Source: Streptomyces huasconensis
GTDB taxonomy: Bacteria; Actinomycetota; Actinomycetes; Streptomycetales; Streptomycetaceae
NCBI GenBank assembly: GCA_004010275.1
Contig: RBWT01000007.1
Coordinates: 1-64,000 of the forward strand
DNA length: 64,000 bases
Direction: 5' to 3'
The notes below the pieces were generated by a model, which saw nothing but the letters and a program-made list of their open reading frames with translations, did no database searches and had not been told where the DNA came from. Below are positions 26,901 through 36,899 of the stretch, piece by piece (position 1 is the stretch's first letter; every line of letters begins with the position of its first letter). Made by a program: the position numbers and the translations under genes.

Positions 26901-28532
26901 CACGTACTGAACTCCCGCACCCTCGATTTCGCAGCCGAGATCCAGGAGATCACCGAGGGCCGCGGCGTCGACGTGGTGCTCAACTCACTGGCCGGTGAGG
27001 CCATGGTCCGCAGCCTGGAATCGCTCAGGCCGGGCGGCCGCTTCGTCGAGCTGGGCAAGCGGGACATCTACGAGGACAAATCGCTGCCGCTGCGCCCGTT
27101 CCGGAAGAACATCGCCTTCTTCGGTCTGGACCTCATCCAGGTGCTCCAGGACGGGCGAGAGGCGGGACAACTGCTCGCCCTGACGAAGAAGGAGCTCGCG
27201 GAGAGGTCCTTCCGGCCGCTGCTGCACACCGCGTATCCCGCGGCACGCGTCGACGAGGCCTTCCGCCTCATGCAGCACTCGCGGCACATCGGAAAGGTCG
27301 TCGTCACCTTCGACCCGCTGGACGAGCCACCTCTGATCGAGCGGACCCCGCCGGTCACCCGCCTCGACGCGACGGCCACTTATCTGGTCACCGGGGGCAC
27401 CGGCGGATTCGGCGCGGCCACCGCTCAGTGGCTCGCCGGACTCGGAGCACGCCACATCGCGCTGGTCAGCCGCAGGGGCGCCGAGGCCCCGGAGGCGGCG
27501 GATGTGCTGGCGGAGCTGACGGGGCGGGGCGTGACGGCCACGGCGTACGCGGCCGATGTCACGGACCTGGACGCCATGCGCGAGGTCGTGGCCCGTATCG
27601 ACGCCACCGGGCGCCCCCTGCGCGGCGTCGTGCACTGCGCCATGCACCTGGACGACGCCCTGCTCACCGAGCTGACCGGGGAGCGCCTGGCCGCGGTCAT
27701 GGCCCCCAAGATCACCGGGGCGGCAGTCCTCGACCTCCTGCTGTGCGACCGGGAGTGCGACCTGTTCCTGCTGTACTCCTCCGAGACGGCGACCTTCGGC
27801 AATATGAAGCAGACCCCCTACGCGGCCGGCAACCTCTACCTCGAGGCCCTGGCCCGGCGCCGGCGCAGCCAGAACCGGGCCGGACTGGCCCTCGCATGGG
27901 GAGCCGTCGGAGAGACCGGTTACGTGGCCCGCAACGGCCTGGGCCAGTCGCTGGCCGCCATGGGGTTCGAGCTGCTCCGCCCGGACGAGGCCTTCGCCGT
28001 CGCCGAGACCCTCCTGGAAAGCGATGCCGAGGTCACCGGCGTCTTGCGGGCCGAGTTGGGCCGGCTGAGGAAGATGATGCCGTCCGTATCCAGCCCGCGC
28101 CTGTCGCCACTGGTGCCGGAACAGGGCGAGGAGGGGGAGATGGACCAGGAGGAGCTGCTGCGCACGCTCTCGCAGATGTCCGGCGAAGAAGCCATCGCCT
28201 ACCTGACCGCGACCCTCGCCAAGCTCCTGGCCGGAATTCTGCAGATGGACGCCGACGAGATGGACCCGCACCGCCGGCTGGACTCCTACGGGATGGATTC
28301 CCTGATGGGCACCGAACTCCTGGTCACCCTCAACCGGCGTTTCGGCGTGGACATCCCGCCCATGGAACTCCTCCGCAGCAGCACGGGTACGCTCACCGAT
28401 GTCGCTCGGACGGTGTACCTCCGCCTGGGCCTGGGCCTGCGCCCTGCCGAAGAGCCCGCACCGGGTTTGCCCACCGTGCCGCAGCAGACACGCAAGACCG
28501 ACGCGGAGGAGAGGAGCGTCCCGGCCACCTGA
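20905..28532 (+). CDS. Iterative highly reducing type I polyketide synthase, KS-AT-DH-MT-ER-KR-ACP (three frameshifts)
   Basis: About 2,540 residues, GTG 20905 after GAAAGG. Domains in order, approximate residues: KS 12-435 with VDTACSSS, EAHGTGT and KTNLGH; AT 550-850 with GHSVGE and YAFHS; DH 905-1170 with DHRVAGSVVMP and HPALLDGALQ; C-methyltransferase 1330-1560 with LEVGAGTGGAT; ER 1800-2110 with HGAAGGVGL; KR 2140-2340 with TGGTGGFG and YAAGN; ACP about 2430-2500 with SYGMDSLMG. The order is that of fungal highly reducing iterative PKSs, and all active sites are present. No thioesterase is encoded, so release needs a partner such as the acyltransferase or reductase. Frameshifts lie near 22155, and a compensated pair near 24335 and 24445. 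The AT motif YAFH does not settle malonyl versus methylmalonyl choice. A methyl-branched, saturated acyl chain is expected. Confidence 0.92.
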
Positions 28533-28550
28533 GGGTGGTCGCGCCGCGAA

Positions 28551-28589
28551 GCGGCAGGTCTCTTCAGACGTGGTGAGGAGACCTGCCGC
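28551..28589 (+). terminator. Rho-independent-type terminator after the PKS
   Basis: GCGGCAGGTCTC pairs perfectly with GAGACCTGCCGC (12-bp stem, 15-base loop), 18 bases after the PKS stop. Confidence 0.8.
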
Positions 28590-29096
28590 CGTCCGTGCGC
28601 GGCTCCTGGCAAGGGGCCGGTCGCCGGTCGGGGTGTGGTCCTGCGGGTGGAAGGTACGGAGCAGGCGGCCGACACCTATGCGGCGGTACCGGACGCACGG
28701 CCCGCAGGAAGGTCGCGCCATGGAAACCCCGTGCTGTATTTCCACGCCACCGCATCGATCACCAGCCGGCGCTCACGCCTGGGTGACTGGCCCCGACGCG
28801 AGACCCGAACCCTGCCGTGGCACGGTCCGCTGCCCGGTGATGGAGCACCCGGTGTACACCACACCGCTTCCGAACCACGTGGAGAGCCACATGCCCCTCC
28901 GCTACCCCAGGCGGTGGAACATTCCCCGACTCGCGCCGCCGCACAGTGACCTCGCCAGGTGCCCTGACGTTGTGGTGGCCATGGGGCCTCGCTCACATCT
29001 CCACACCGTTCACCGCGTGTCTGGTCGGCCTGGGCGCTCGGCACCTGATCTGCCCTGTGTGAGCGCTCGACATCCCTGGACCAGCTCGGCTGCGTC
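28590..29096. other. Intergenic, no gene recognised
   Basis: Short open frames exist on both strands but none shows a family, ribosome site or continuous codon bias. It may contain the promoter of the downstream gene. Confidence 0.35.
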
Positions 29097-30368
29097 GTGA
29101 GTGACCGTCGTCGGTTCGAGCCCGTGGTGAGTGCGTTCACCGGGACGGCCTTCTGGGGGCTGGCGTCAACTGCCCCCAGGGACCTGCCCGGCGCGGTGGC
29201 CGACGGTCGTCTCGCCCAGCAGCGGTGGCACAGCAGCACGCTGGAGCACCGGTTCAACGTGCTCCACACCCTGTACGGGGCTCTGCGCAAGGCCCAGCCT
29301 CTGATGGTTGCCGCACTGGCACACGGATGCGGCCTGGGGGCGGCGGATGCGGCCGCAGAACAGCGTGCTGCGGAACGTCTCCTGTCCTCCTGCGGGCGGA
29401 CGGTGCGCCGGCAGTTGGGGTACGGACAGCGGTGGGGCCGGCGGTCGGGCCGCAGCATGACAGAGACCAGAGTGTTGCCCCAGGCGAGGACCACGGCGTT
29501 CTGCGCCGATACAGCCCGGCCCCTGGTTTCCCTGTTGGAGGGCCTGGTGCCCGCCCTGCTGGCCGGCAGCAGCTCCATCGCACTGGTCACCGCCGGGAGC
29601 ACAGGGGTAGCCGCGCTCCTGGCCCGGGCGGCGCGGACCGCGGGCGTTCCCGAAGGGCTGTGGCAGTGGGCCGTGTCCAACAGTCCTTCCGCGCGCGCCG
29701 TATTGCGTGCGGTCCTCGCCGAGCACGCGGAACTCTGGCTCCCCTCGTGCTGTCAGGACGCAGGTTCCTCGCCGGGCGCTCTCGCTGCGGTCCGCCATGA
29801 CGCGTCGGTCGGCAGGGCCGCACATTCGGCCGCCGCTGCGTGCTTCGCCCGCGCCGGGCGGCTGTGTACCAGCCCCTCGGTCATCACGGTGCACCACCGG
29901 CACTGGCGAGAATTTCAGGACTCTTTCCGCCAGGCGCTCCTGCGCATGGCTGCCCACACATCGCACGGCTCTGTGCTACAGGAAGGTGAGTATGAGTTCG
30001 CCTGTGCCTGGGCCCGGGAGCTGCTGGAAGCCGGGGCTCGTCCGCTGCTGGGACCCCGCGGCCGCCCGGAGCGGCTGGTGCGGCCAGGAGACACGACCAT
30101 CCCGACCGTTGTGGCTGCTGACACCTGGTATCAGCAGCCTTTGCACACCATCCCGCGTGGCCCGGTCGTGCTGCTGGTCCGCAGCGAAGCTTGGTCAGAC
30201 ACCCTGTATCTCGCCAGGCGCACCAACCGGCACGTCGGGATTTTCACCCGTACTCCTCCTGACCAGCTCCTGCCGCAGTTCGCGACACTGGGGTGCGATG
30301 TGCGGTTCAACGGAATGGCAGACCCGGGAATCGATGTGCCAGCCGTCCTGGGGCCTGAAGGCGCTTGA
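29097..30368 (+). CDS. Divergent aldehyde dehydrogenase-superfamily protein
   Basis: 423 residues from GTG 29097. The N-terminus has the ALDH helix pattern (WHSSTLEHRFNVLHTLYGAL), a weak NAD-fold segment (VTAGSTGVAALLARAARTAG) and a nucleophile loop GRLCTSPSVITVHH that aligns with the GQVCTxxSRIxVH of ALDHs, with its cysteine kept. The usual general-base Glu block (ELGGK) is replaced by LWLPSCCQDAG, so oxidation chemistry is doubtful. It may be an acyl-thioester reductase or an inactive relative. It follows the PKS on the same strand after a terminator, so it is probably transcribed separately. Its association with the lipid pathway is inference only. Confidence 0.6.
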   Translation: MSDRRRFEPVVSAFTGTAFWGLASTAPRDLPGAVADGRLAQQRWHSSTLEHRFNVLHTLYGALRKAQPLMVAALAHGCGLGAADAAAEQRAAERLLSSCGRTVRRQLGYGQRWGRRSGRSMTETRVLPQARTTAFCADTARPLVSLLEGLVPALLAGSSSIALVTAGSTGVAALLARAARTAGVPEGLWQWAVSNSPSARAVLRAVLAEHAELWLPSCCQDAGSSPGALAAVRHDASVGRAAHSAAAACFARAGRLCTSPSVITVHHRHWREFQDSFRQALLRMAAHTSHGSVLQEGEYEFACAWARELLEAGARPLLGPRGRPERLVRPGDTTIPTVVAADTWYQQPLHTIPRGPVVLLVRSEAWSDTLYLARRTNRHVGIFTRTPPDQLLPQFATLGCDVRFNGMADPGIDVPAVLGPEGA

Positions 30369-30416
30369 AGGGGTTAGCACCCAGCGCCCTCCCACGCTGC
30401 CTGCCCCGGCCAAGGC

Positions 30417-30454
30417 GGAGAGGCCGTCCAGCCGGGCTGCTGGACGGCCTCTCC
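30417..30454. terminator. Bidirectional terminator hairpin
   Basis: GGAGAGGCCGTCCAG pairs perfectly with CTGGACGGCCTCTCC: 15-bp stem, 8-base loop. It lies between the converging ALDH-like and ricin-lectin genes. Confidence 0.85.
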
Positions 30455-30492
30455 GTACGATCTTCACCGGACTTTTGGAACGCCTCCCGGGA

Positions 30493-31113
30493 TCAGGGGC
30501 GCCGGGTCAGGTCCCATGCCTGGTTCTGCCTTTGATTGCATTTCCACTGCACGACGGGAGCGTTGTCGGCCTTGCCGGCCCCCTGCACGTCGACGCACTT
30601 GCCTCCGCTGAGCGGCTGGGTGAACAGCGGGGTCTGCTTCATCATCGCCGGTATGAAGGAGAACGTCTGGTTGGGGGCGCCCACGCACGTGTACTGGTCG
30701 AGCTTGGCGCCCTTGGCGGTGCTGGCCCCGTGAACGGTCAGGCACTTCCCGCTGTTGATGTTCCGCAGGACCGTGCTGCCCAGGCTCGGATCACCGCCTA
30801 TCATTTCCAGGCGCCATTGCTGGTTCTTGGCGCCGACGCACCGGTATTGGTTGACGACCGCGTTGTCGGCACGGCTGGCCCCGCGCACGGTCAGGCACTT
30901 CCCGCTGTGCCGGGCGACCACGTACCTGATGTTCTGGGCGACCGTGGCCGATGCCGCGTCCGCGGTCGTGGCCTTCGTCGAGACGGTCGTACGGCTGTCG
31001 GGCTCTGCCACCCCGGCGGCACTGCTCGGCGTACCGCTGGCCAGTGTGCCCAGCGTCGCGGTCGCCGTCAGCGCGATGAGTCCAGCCCTTGCACGCTTGT
31101 ATGTGATGCTCAT
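30493..31113 (-). CDS. Secreted ricin-type (beta-trefoil) lectin
   Basis: 206 residues from ATG 31113. Signal peptide MSITYKRARAGLIALTATAT followed by LGTLASGTPSSAA. The mature part is one ricin B trefoil of three subdomains: KCLTVRGASRADNAVVNQY, KCLTVHGASTAKGAKLDQY and KCVDVQGAGKADNAPVVQW, each ending in a QxW-like motif (NQQWRL, NQTFSF, NQAWDL). Each can bind galactose-type glycans. The second lacks the W, so it may not bind. The start overlaps the stop of an upstream paralogue (ATGA), so the two are translationally coupled. No catalytic domain is attached; probably an extracellular carbohydrate-binding protein. Confidence 0.88.
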   Translation of the reverse strand: MSITYKRARAGLIALTATATLGTLASGTPSSAAGVAEPDSRTTVSTKATTADAASATVAQNIRYVVARHSGKCLTVRGASRADNAVVNQYRCVGAKNQQWRLEMIGGDPSLGSTVLRNINSGKCLTVHGASTAKGAKLDQYTCVGAPNQTFSFIPAMMKQTPLFTQPLSGGKCVDVQGAGKADNAPVVQWKCNQRQNQAWDLTRRP

Positions 31114-31716
31114 CCCACGCCCGCCCACTTCTGGTTGCTCTTGCTGTTGCACTTCCACAGGATCACCGGAGCGTTGTCCGCCTTGCTGGCTCCCTGCACG
31201 TCCAGGCACCCTGCCCCGCCGGAGCGGGACATCTCCCCCTCGCGGTAGGGCGGCATGGTGTACCAGATCTGGTCAGGGGTGCCCTCGCAGTCGCGCTGGA
31301 CCGCAGGCGTGCCCTTGGCCGTGCGGCCGCCCTTCAGGGAGAGACACTTCTGACTCTCGAAGTTGGTGAACCGTCGAGCGAGGCCGCCCCGTCGTAGACG
31401 ATCCACCACTGGTTCTTCGCGCCGCTGACGCACCGGTACTGGTTGACGACCGCGTTGTTGGTGTGGCTAGCCCCGCGCACGGTCAGGCATTTACCGCTGT
31501 GCTTGGCCTTGAGGTAGTAGATGTTGTCCCGCCCGGCGACGGGTTGCAGATCGGCGCGGCGAACGCCGTGTCCTGCTTGAGTGCTGTCCGAGCGGCCGGG
31601 GCCGCGTCCGGTCCGGCCGGCGGACCGCCCGGGTCGGTCAGAGCCGCGGCCGAACCCGGAAGGGCCACCGCGGCGACTGTCCCCGCCACTGCCAGCAGGG
31701 TGTGCAACGTGCGCAT
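31110..31716 (-). CDS. Secreted ricin-type lectin, paralogue (two frameshifts)
   Basis: Starts ATG 31716 (MRTLHTLLAVAGTVAAVALP, then GSAAALTD, a Sec signal). It needs shifts near 31550 and 31385 to read through. The segments are NIYYLKAKHSGKCLTVRGAS, NNAVVNQYRCVSGAKNQWW, FESQKCLSLKGGRTAKG, GGAGCLDVQGASKADN and the final SNQKWAGVG. That gives three trefoil repeats and roughly 200 residues, like its neighbour, so the pair is a tandem duplication. The TGA at 31110 overlaps the next ATG. Shine-Dalgarno GAGGACAG. Confidence 0.75.
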
Positions 31717-31812
31717 ACGTTCTGTCCTCTTTCCTTCTCTTCCGTACGTGCGTCGAGCCTCTCGGCGCGAGCGGCCGCGGCGTTGCCGGCGGCCTGCTCG
31801 TCGTCGACGCAT

Positions 31813-31854
31813 GGCCGCAGTCGCCCTCCCCCGTTGACGTGGGCGACTGCGGCC
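31813..31854. promoter_or_regulatory. 14-bp perfect hairpin in the divergent promoter region
   Basis: GGCCGCAGTCGCCC and GGGCGACTGCGGCC, loop of 14 bases. It lies 97 bases upstream of the lectin start on the minus strand and 166 bases before the STAND gene on the plus strand. It could be an attenuator in the lectin leader or a regulator site. No T-tract. Confidence 0.5.
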
Positions 31855-32019
31855 TTGCACCACTGAGTTCAGCGGCCGTCGAGTTGTTCAGCACCCCGCT
31901 GACGTGGTACTTAACAAAAACTTTCGCGGTGGCGTCGTGGGACGGAGGGGCTCACAGGCGGCCCTCGGTGGAGGGACGGTCCGCGCGAAGGCGGGGGATG
32001 ATCAGCGGGGGAGGCTGGG

Positions 32020-35000
32020 GTGGGGCGTCGCGAGAATCCGGTGGACCCGGGTCAGGGGCCGGTGGAGCAGTTCGCGTACGCGTTGCGCAAGGTGCGCCAG
32101 GAAGCGGGCGCTCCGACCTACCGGGCGATGGCGCGGAAGGCCGGCTACTCCGTGACGGCGCTGTCGAGGGCCGCCGCGGGAGAGAAGCTGCCGTCCCTGG
32201 CCGTGGCACTGGCGTACGTGGAGGCCTGCGGAGGAGACCGGGCGGAGTGGGAAGAGCGCTGGCGAGAGGCACAACAGGAGGTGGACGCCCGCGCTCGCGT
32301 CCCGCAGGAGGAGACGGCCGAAGCCGCCGTATCGCGGGCTGGTGCGCTTCGAGGCGGGCGACCGGGACCTGTTCTTCGGCCGCACCCGCCTGACCGACGA
32401 CCTCGTTCGCCTGGCCCATGCCCACCGTGTTACGGCCGTGTTCGGCCCCTCCGGCAGCGGCAAGTCCTCTCTGCTGCGCGCCGGGCTGATTCCGTGTCTG
32501 CGGGAGGCCGAGGACGCCGCGCTGCGCCCGGCGGCGATTCGCATCCTCACCCCCGGGACCCGGCCGGCGCGGGATCACACCAGGCTCTTCACCCCGGCAG
32601 CGCCGACAGGCGAGACCTGGCTGGTCGTGGACCAGTTCGAGGAAACGTTCACCCTCTGCCAGGACCCGGCAGAACGGCGGAAGTTCCTCGACCTGCTGCT
32701 GTCCGCCCGGGCTGCCGGCAGTCGGCTGCGGGTGGTCCTGGGGGTGCGGGCCGATTTCTACGCCCGTTGCCTGGAGCACGAAGGGCTGGCCGCGGTCATC
32801 CGGGAGGCGAGCCTGCCCGTCGGCCCGATGACGCCGTCCGAACTGCGCGAAGCGATCGTCAAACCCGCCGCCGCCGCGGCGGGGCTGATCGTGGAGCGCT
32901 CCCTGACCGATCGCCTCATCGAGGAGGTGGGCGAAGAGCCGGGCGGGCTGCCGCTCCTGTCCCACGCCCTCCTCGAAACCTGGCGCCGCCGCCGGGGCCG
33001 CACCCTGACCCTCCAGGCATACGAAGCGGTCGGCGGCATCCACGGCGCCATCGCCCAGACAGCCGAGGCGTTCTACGCCGGGCTCACCGAGCCCCAGGCC
33101 GGGACCGCCCGCCGCATCCTGCTGCGCCTGATCACCCCGGGCGACGGCACCCCTGACACCCGCCGCCCCGTCGACCGTACCGAGCTGGACAGCACCGGCC
33201 CCGCGGGCAGTCGGTGTCCGCGCTGCTCCACACGCTGGCCCGCGCCAGGCTCATCACCCTGAACGAGACCACTGTCGACCTCGCCCATGAAGCCCTGATC
33301 ACCGCATGGCCGCGGCTGTACCGATGGATCGACGATGCCCGGGAGCGACTGCGCCGCCACCGGCGCCTCACCCAGGCCGCGCGCCATTGGCGGGATCGCG
33401 GGCGCGACAGCGGGTCCCTGCTGCGGGGTACGGAGCTCACCGAAACCGAGGAGTTCTTCCGCACCGCTGAACAGCGGGGCGAGCTGACGGCGTTGGAGCG
33501 GGAGTTCCTGCATGCCTGCACCGCGGCTCGGGCCGCGCGCGGCGGCTGCGACACGCCGTGACCGGTGTGGTGGCGCTGCTGGTGTCACTCGCGCTGGTGG
33601 CGGGTGCCGTCGCCTGGCAGCAGAGCCGGACCAGTGAGCAACGCCACCGGGAGGCGGTGGCCCGGCGGGTGGCCGCGGTGGCCGACAGCATGCGTGCCTC
33701 CGATCCGGTCACGGCGATGCGGCTGAGCGCGGCCGCATCGACGCTGAGCGGCACGATCAAGACCCGCGCGGCGCTGCTGGGCGCTCTGTCCCAGCGGGAA
33801 CAGGACGTGTACGAGGTGCCCGGCGTGGAATCCATGGGCCTGACGTATCTGAGCGGGGACGGCCGCATCGCCGTCGTGGCAGGTGACCGTGTCGTACGAG
33901 CGTGGAGTGCCACCGAGCACCGGCCGGCAGGTCCGCCCCTCCCTCTCGACGACGAGACGGCGGTGGCTGTCAGCCCCGACGGGCACCGATTGATCGCGAC
34001 GTCGGGTGACCGGGTCCGGCTGTGGAACCTGCGAACCGGGAAGCCCGTGGGCGCGCCCTTCGGCAGCGCCGAGTCGTTCTACTCTTTCGGGCCCGGTGGC
34101 CGCACGGTGCTCGGTGAGGGGGACACGGGCGGCATCACGCTCTGGGACACCGCACGTCGGCGGGTGACCTTCGAGCGGCGCGGTTCCGCCGTGACCTCAT
34201 GGGCCGTCAGCCCGGACGACCGGCTGTTGGCCCTGTGCCCGGGCCGTCAGAGGCCCGTGCAGCTGTGGGACGTGGCCGCGCACCGGAAGCGGCCCGGCCC
34301 GTGGCCCCACGCACACCGACGAGCCGCGTGCGAGGAAGAGGCGTCGCTCCAGTTCACCCCGGATGGCCGTGGCTTGATGTCCCGGACGGCACATGGGTTG
34401 CGGGTGTGGGACATGGGCAAGCAGCGGGAGCGGGCCCGTATCCGGCACAAGGGGCTGCGGGAAGCGACCGTCAGCCCCGACGGCATGTTTGTCGTCGCCA
34501 CCGACGGCAAGGAAATTCTGCTGTGGCGCACGGAGGACCCCAAGAAGCCGGTCTTCCGTGTCCCGCTCACCAATGAACTGGCCACCGAGCTGAGGTTCGA
34601 CGTCCGCGCGGGAGTGATCCGCTACCTCAGCGAGCTGGGCCGCACCGATATCGCGGTGCGGACACTGTCCTACGGTGCTGCGCTGTCCGGGAGTTGGAAC
34701 AAAACGCCCGCTGTCCAGGGCGGTTTCAGCGGGAACGGCCGGGTGCTGGCTTTTGAGCGGCGTGACAAGGACATCGCGCGGTTCGAGGTGCGGCACGTCG
34801 CAAGCGGGAAGCTGATCTCCCGTACCCCTGCTGTTCGGTGTAAGGAAAGGCCCCTCTTCAGCGGCGACACGTGTCACATCGCGCTCACCCTCAGCCCCGA
34901 CGGCAGCGCCCTCGCCTCCACGAGAATCACGCTCGACGCCACCGGCAAACCCGGCGCATCCGGGCCCGTCACGCTGTGGGACGTGCACAAAGGCTCCCGG

Positions 35001-35831
35001 TCCCGCTCGCTCACCATGCCCTCTTCCTCCCGGGAGGATGCCCCGGTGGCGGGCCTCGCGTTCACCCCCGGCGGACGCTTCCTGCTGATCCGCCGATGGG
35101 ACGGCAAACCCACGGTAACCTGGGACGTCTCACACGCTGTGCGGGCGAAGCAGACAGCCGCCGACCGCCTGGCCGCCAACTCCGGGAAGTCGCGGGGTCC
35201 CTGGAGCACGCGGGCGACCTGGGGATCGTCGGCCCGCAGTCCCCTGGCGGTACGCCCCGACGGGCGGCTGCTCGCAGCCCCGGGCCAGAACTCCGTCCTC
35301 CCCTCCGGCCGGACCGCGCCCAACGGGCTCCCCGCGGAAGAGACCACCGCGCTCGCCTTCAGCCCGGATGGCAAGCACCTGGCGGCGGGCGCGGACAACG
35401 GACGGGTCGTGCTCTGGGACGGCGCGGTGAAGCAGACCTTCGGAGCACTCGCGGGAACATACGACGCCGCCCGCGCACGGCCGGGCCCCGTCGACGCCGA
35501 GGCAGTCACGGCACTGGCCTACTCCCCCGACGGGAGAACCCTGGCCGTCGGGGGCGAGCACGGCACACTACAACTCTGGGACGCCGCCTCCCGCCGACCA
35601 CTGGGAACCCCCCTGCCGACGCCGGGCGACGCCGTGCTCGCCCTCGCCTTCTCCCCGGACGGCCGCACGCTCCACACCGCCGGCCGGCACAGCGCCGTTC
35701 GCTCCGTCGCGGTGGACACCGAGCGGGTGACCACCTCCGTCTGCGCACGCGCCCACGGGGGTCTGTCCCGGTCCGACTGGCGGAAGTACATCCCTGAGGT
35801 GCCCTATCGGGATGTCTGTGCGGGCGGTTGA
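32020..35831 (+). CDS. HTH-nSTAND1-WD40 signal-transduction ATPase (three frameshifts)
   Basis: About 1,270 residues; GTG 32020 after GGGGGAGG. N-terminal helix-turn-helix (about 15-75; FAYALRKVRQEAG, AGYSVTALSRAAAG). The STAND-class NTPase (about 110-480) has Walker A FGPSGSGKSSLLRAG, Walker B WLVVDQFEETF and LVLGVRADFY-like sensor residues, followed by EALITAWPRL. One transmembrane segment lies near 515 (VVALLVSLALVAGAVAW), then a WD40 propeller of about twelve blades to the end (FSPDGKHLAAGADNGRVVLW repeats). Frameshifts near 32330, 33215 and 33530 join the parts. STAND proteins oligomerise on ligand binding; in streptomycetes this layout is common but mostly uncharacterised. It is divergent from the lectin pair. 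A regulatory or defence role is possible. Confidence 0.85.
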
Positions 35832-35929
35832 GGCAGCGGTCGTCGTGGGCGTGCTTGGCCGGTCGGATCTCACGGGTCGCCGCGAGCTCAGCTTCCGCGG
35901 AGGTGCAGGACTCGGCGGTCGGCACTTAC

Positions 35930-36170
35930 CTCATCGGCCAGGTGGCCGGGGCGCCGCCGCCCCCCTCCGTCTGCAGGGTCTGGGTCGACGGCGGCCACCG
36001 CAAACACTTCGTCGTGCACAGAGCCGCGCTCGGCATCGACCTGGAACCGTAGCCCTCAACGCTGGGTGGTCGAGCGGACCTACGGCTGGTCGATGCTCCA
36101 CCGACGCCCGACGCCCGACGCCTGGCACGCCACTACGAGACGCTCCGGTTCCATCCTTTCTCTACGCCCG
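35930..36170 (+). pseudogene. IS5-type transposase C-terminal remnant
   Basis: Reads VWVDGGHRKHFVVHRAALGI, a stop at 36051, then in the next frame QRWVVERTYGWSMLHRR and LARHYETL. This is the end of IS5-family DDE transposases (VERTFGWLxxxRRLxRDYE, containing the catalytic Glu). The N-terminal part and inverted repeats are absent. Confidence 0.65.
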
Positions 36171-36178
36171 GGGTGAGG

Positions 36179-36472
36179 TCAGGCGTTTACATGGCCGGGG
36201 GCGGTAGCCCGGCGGGGGGCAGCATGATGTGCCGGCTGGTGTCCAGAGGTCGCCTGGAGACGGCGCAGCCACATGGATGTGGCTGCGAGCAGGCCGGTGA
36301 AGACCGCCAGGAAGAGCAGGGAGACCCACATCTGGCGGCTCCCGGGCTGGGTCCGCCCTGTCCAGAGGGAGGTGGCCGCCCACAGCAGGACACCTCCTGT
36401 GTAAAAGACGCGGGTCCGGCGCAGCTGGCGTACGGCCCGCAGGGACATGAGGTGTTCAGTCTTCGGTGCCAT
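36179..36472 (-). CDS. Small two-helix membrane protein, 97 aa
   Basis: ATG 36472. Two predicted membrane helices (VFYTGGVLLWAATSLW and VSLLFLAVFTGLLAATSMWL) with a polar His/Pro-rich tail outside. No family recognised. It sits 91 bases downstream of the NIPSNAP gene on the same strand and may be cotranscribed. The frame is intact. Confidence 0.6.
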   Translation of the reverse strand: MAPKTEHLMSLRAVRQLRRTRVFYTGGVLLWAATSLWTGRTQPGSRQMWVSLLFLAVFTGLLAATSMWLRRLQATSGHQPAHHAAPRRATAPGHVNA

Positions 36473-36563
36473 GCCAGCCCCTGTACCCGCATTCCCGCTC
36501 CTTACCGGGCACCCGGCAGAAAGATTGGGAGGACTCTCCGCGTCTTGAAGAGCCGGGCAGGCA

Positions 36564-36899
36564 TCACGGTGCGGTGGAGGCCTGTGACGGGGAGCCGGGG
36601 AGCAGTGGACGCATGAAGGTGCGCTCGTAGCGCAGTACGCAACCGCTCTCGTCTCTGATGGTGTCCGCCTCGATGAAGTCGGGGTCCTTGCCGAACAGGG
36701 CCCGGTATTTCTCGTACGCGGCGAGGCTGGGAAAGCTGAAGAGGGCGAGCGCCTTGTCACTGGCGCCTTCGGCGGGCAGGAAGTAGCCGTGGTGTTTGCC
36801 GCCGTGGCGGTCGACCAGTTCCATCCAGCGGCGCCCGAAGCGCTCGAACGCCTCGATCTCTGCTGGATCGATTACGTACTGGACTACGCAAGTAATCAT
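36564..36899 (-). CDS. NIPSNAP-family protein
   Basis: 111 residues, ATG 36899. MITCVVQYVIDPAEIEAFER, then HGGKHHGYFLPAEG and PSLAAYEKYRALFGKDP are diagnostic of the small NIPSNAP/dimeric alpha-beta barrel family (ferredoxin-like dimer). The function is poorly defined; often a degradative or stress-related accessory. Intact. Confidence 0.85.
   Translation of the reverse strand: MITCVVQYVIDPAEIEAFERFGRRWMELVDRHGGKHHGYFLPAEGASDKALALFSFPSLAAYEKYRALFGKDPDFIEADTIRDESGCVLRYERTFMRPLLPGSPSQASTAP

Noticed and set aside
26985..28745. 586-residue minus-strand frame antisense to the PKS
   Set aside because: Antisense shadow of the ER, KR and ACP coding region; no recognisable domain.
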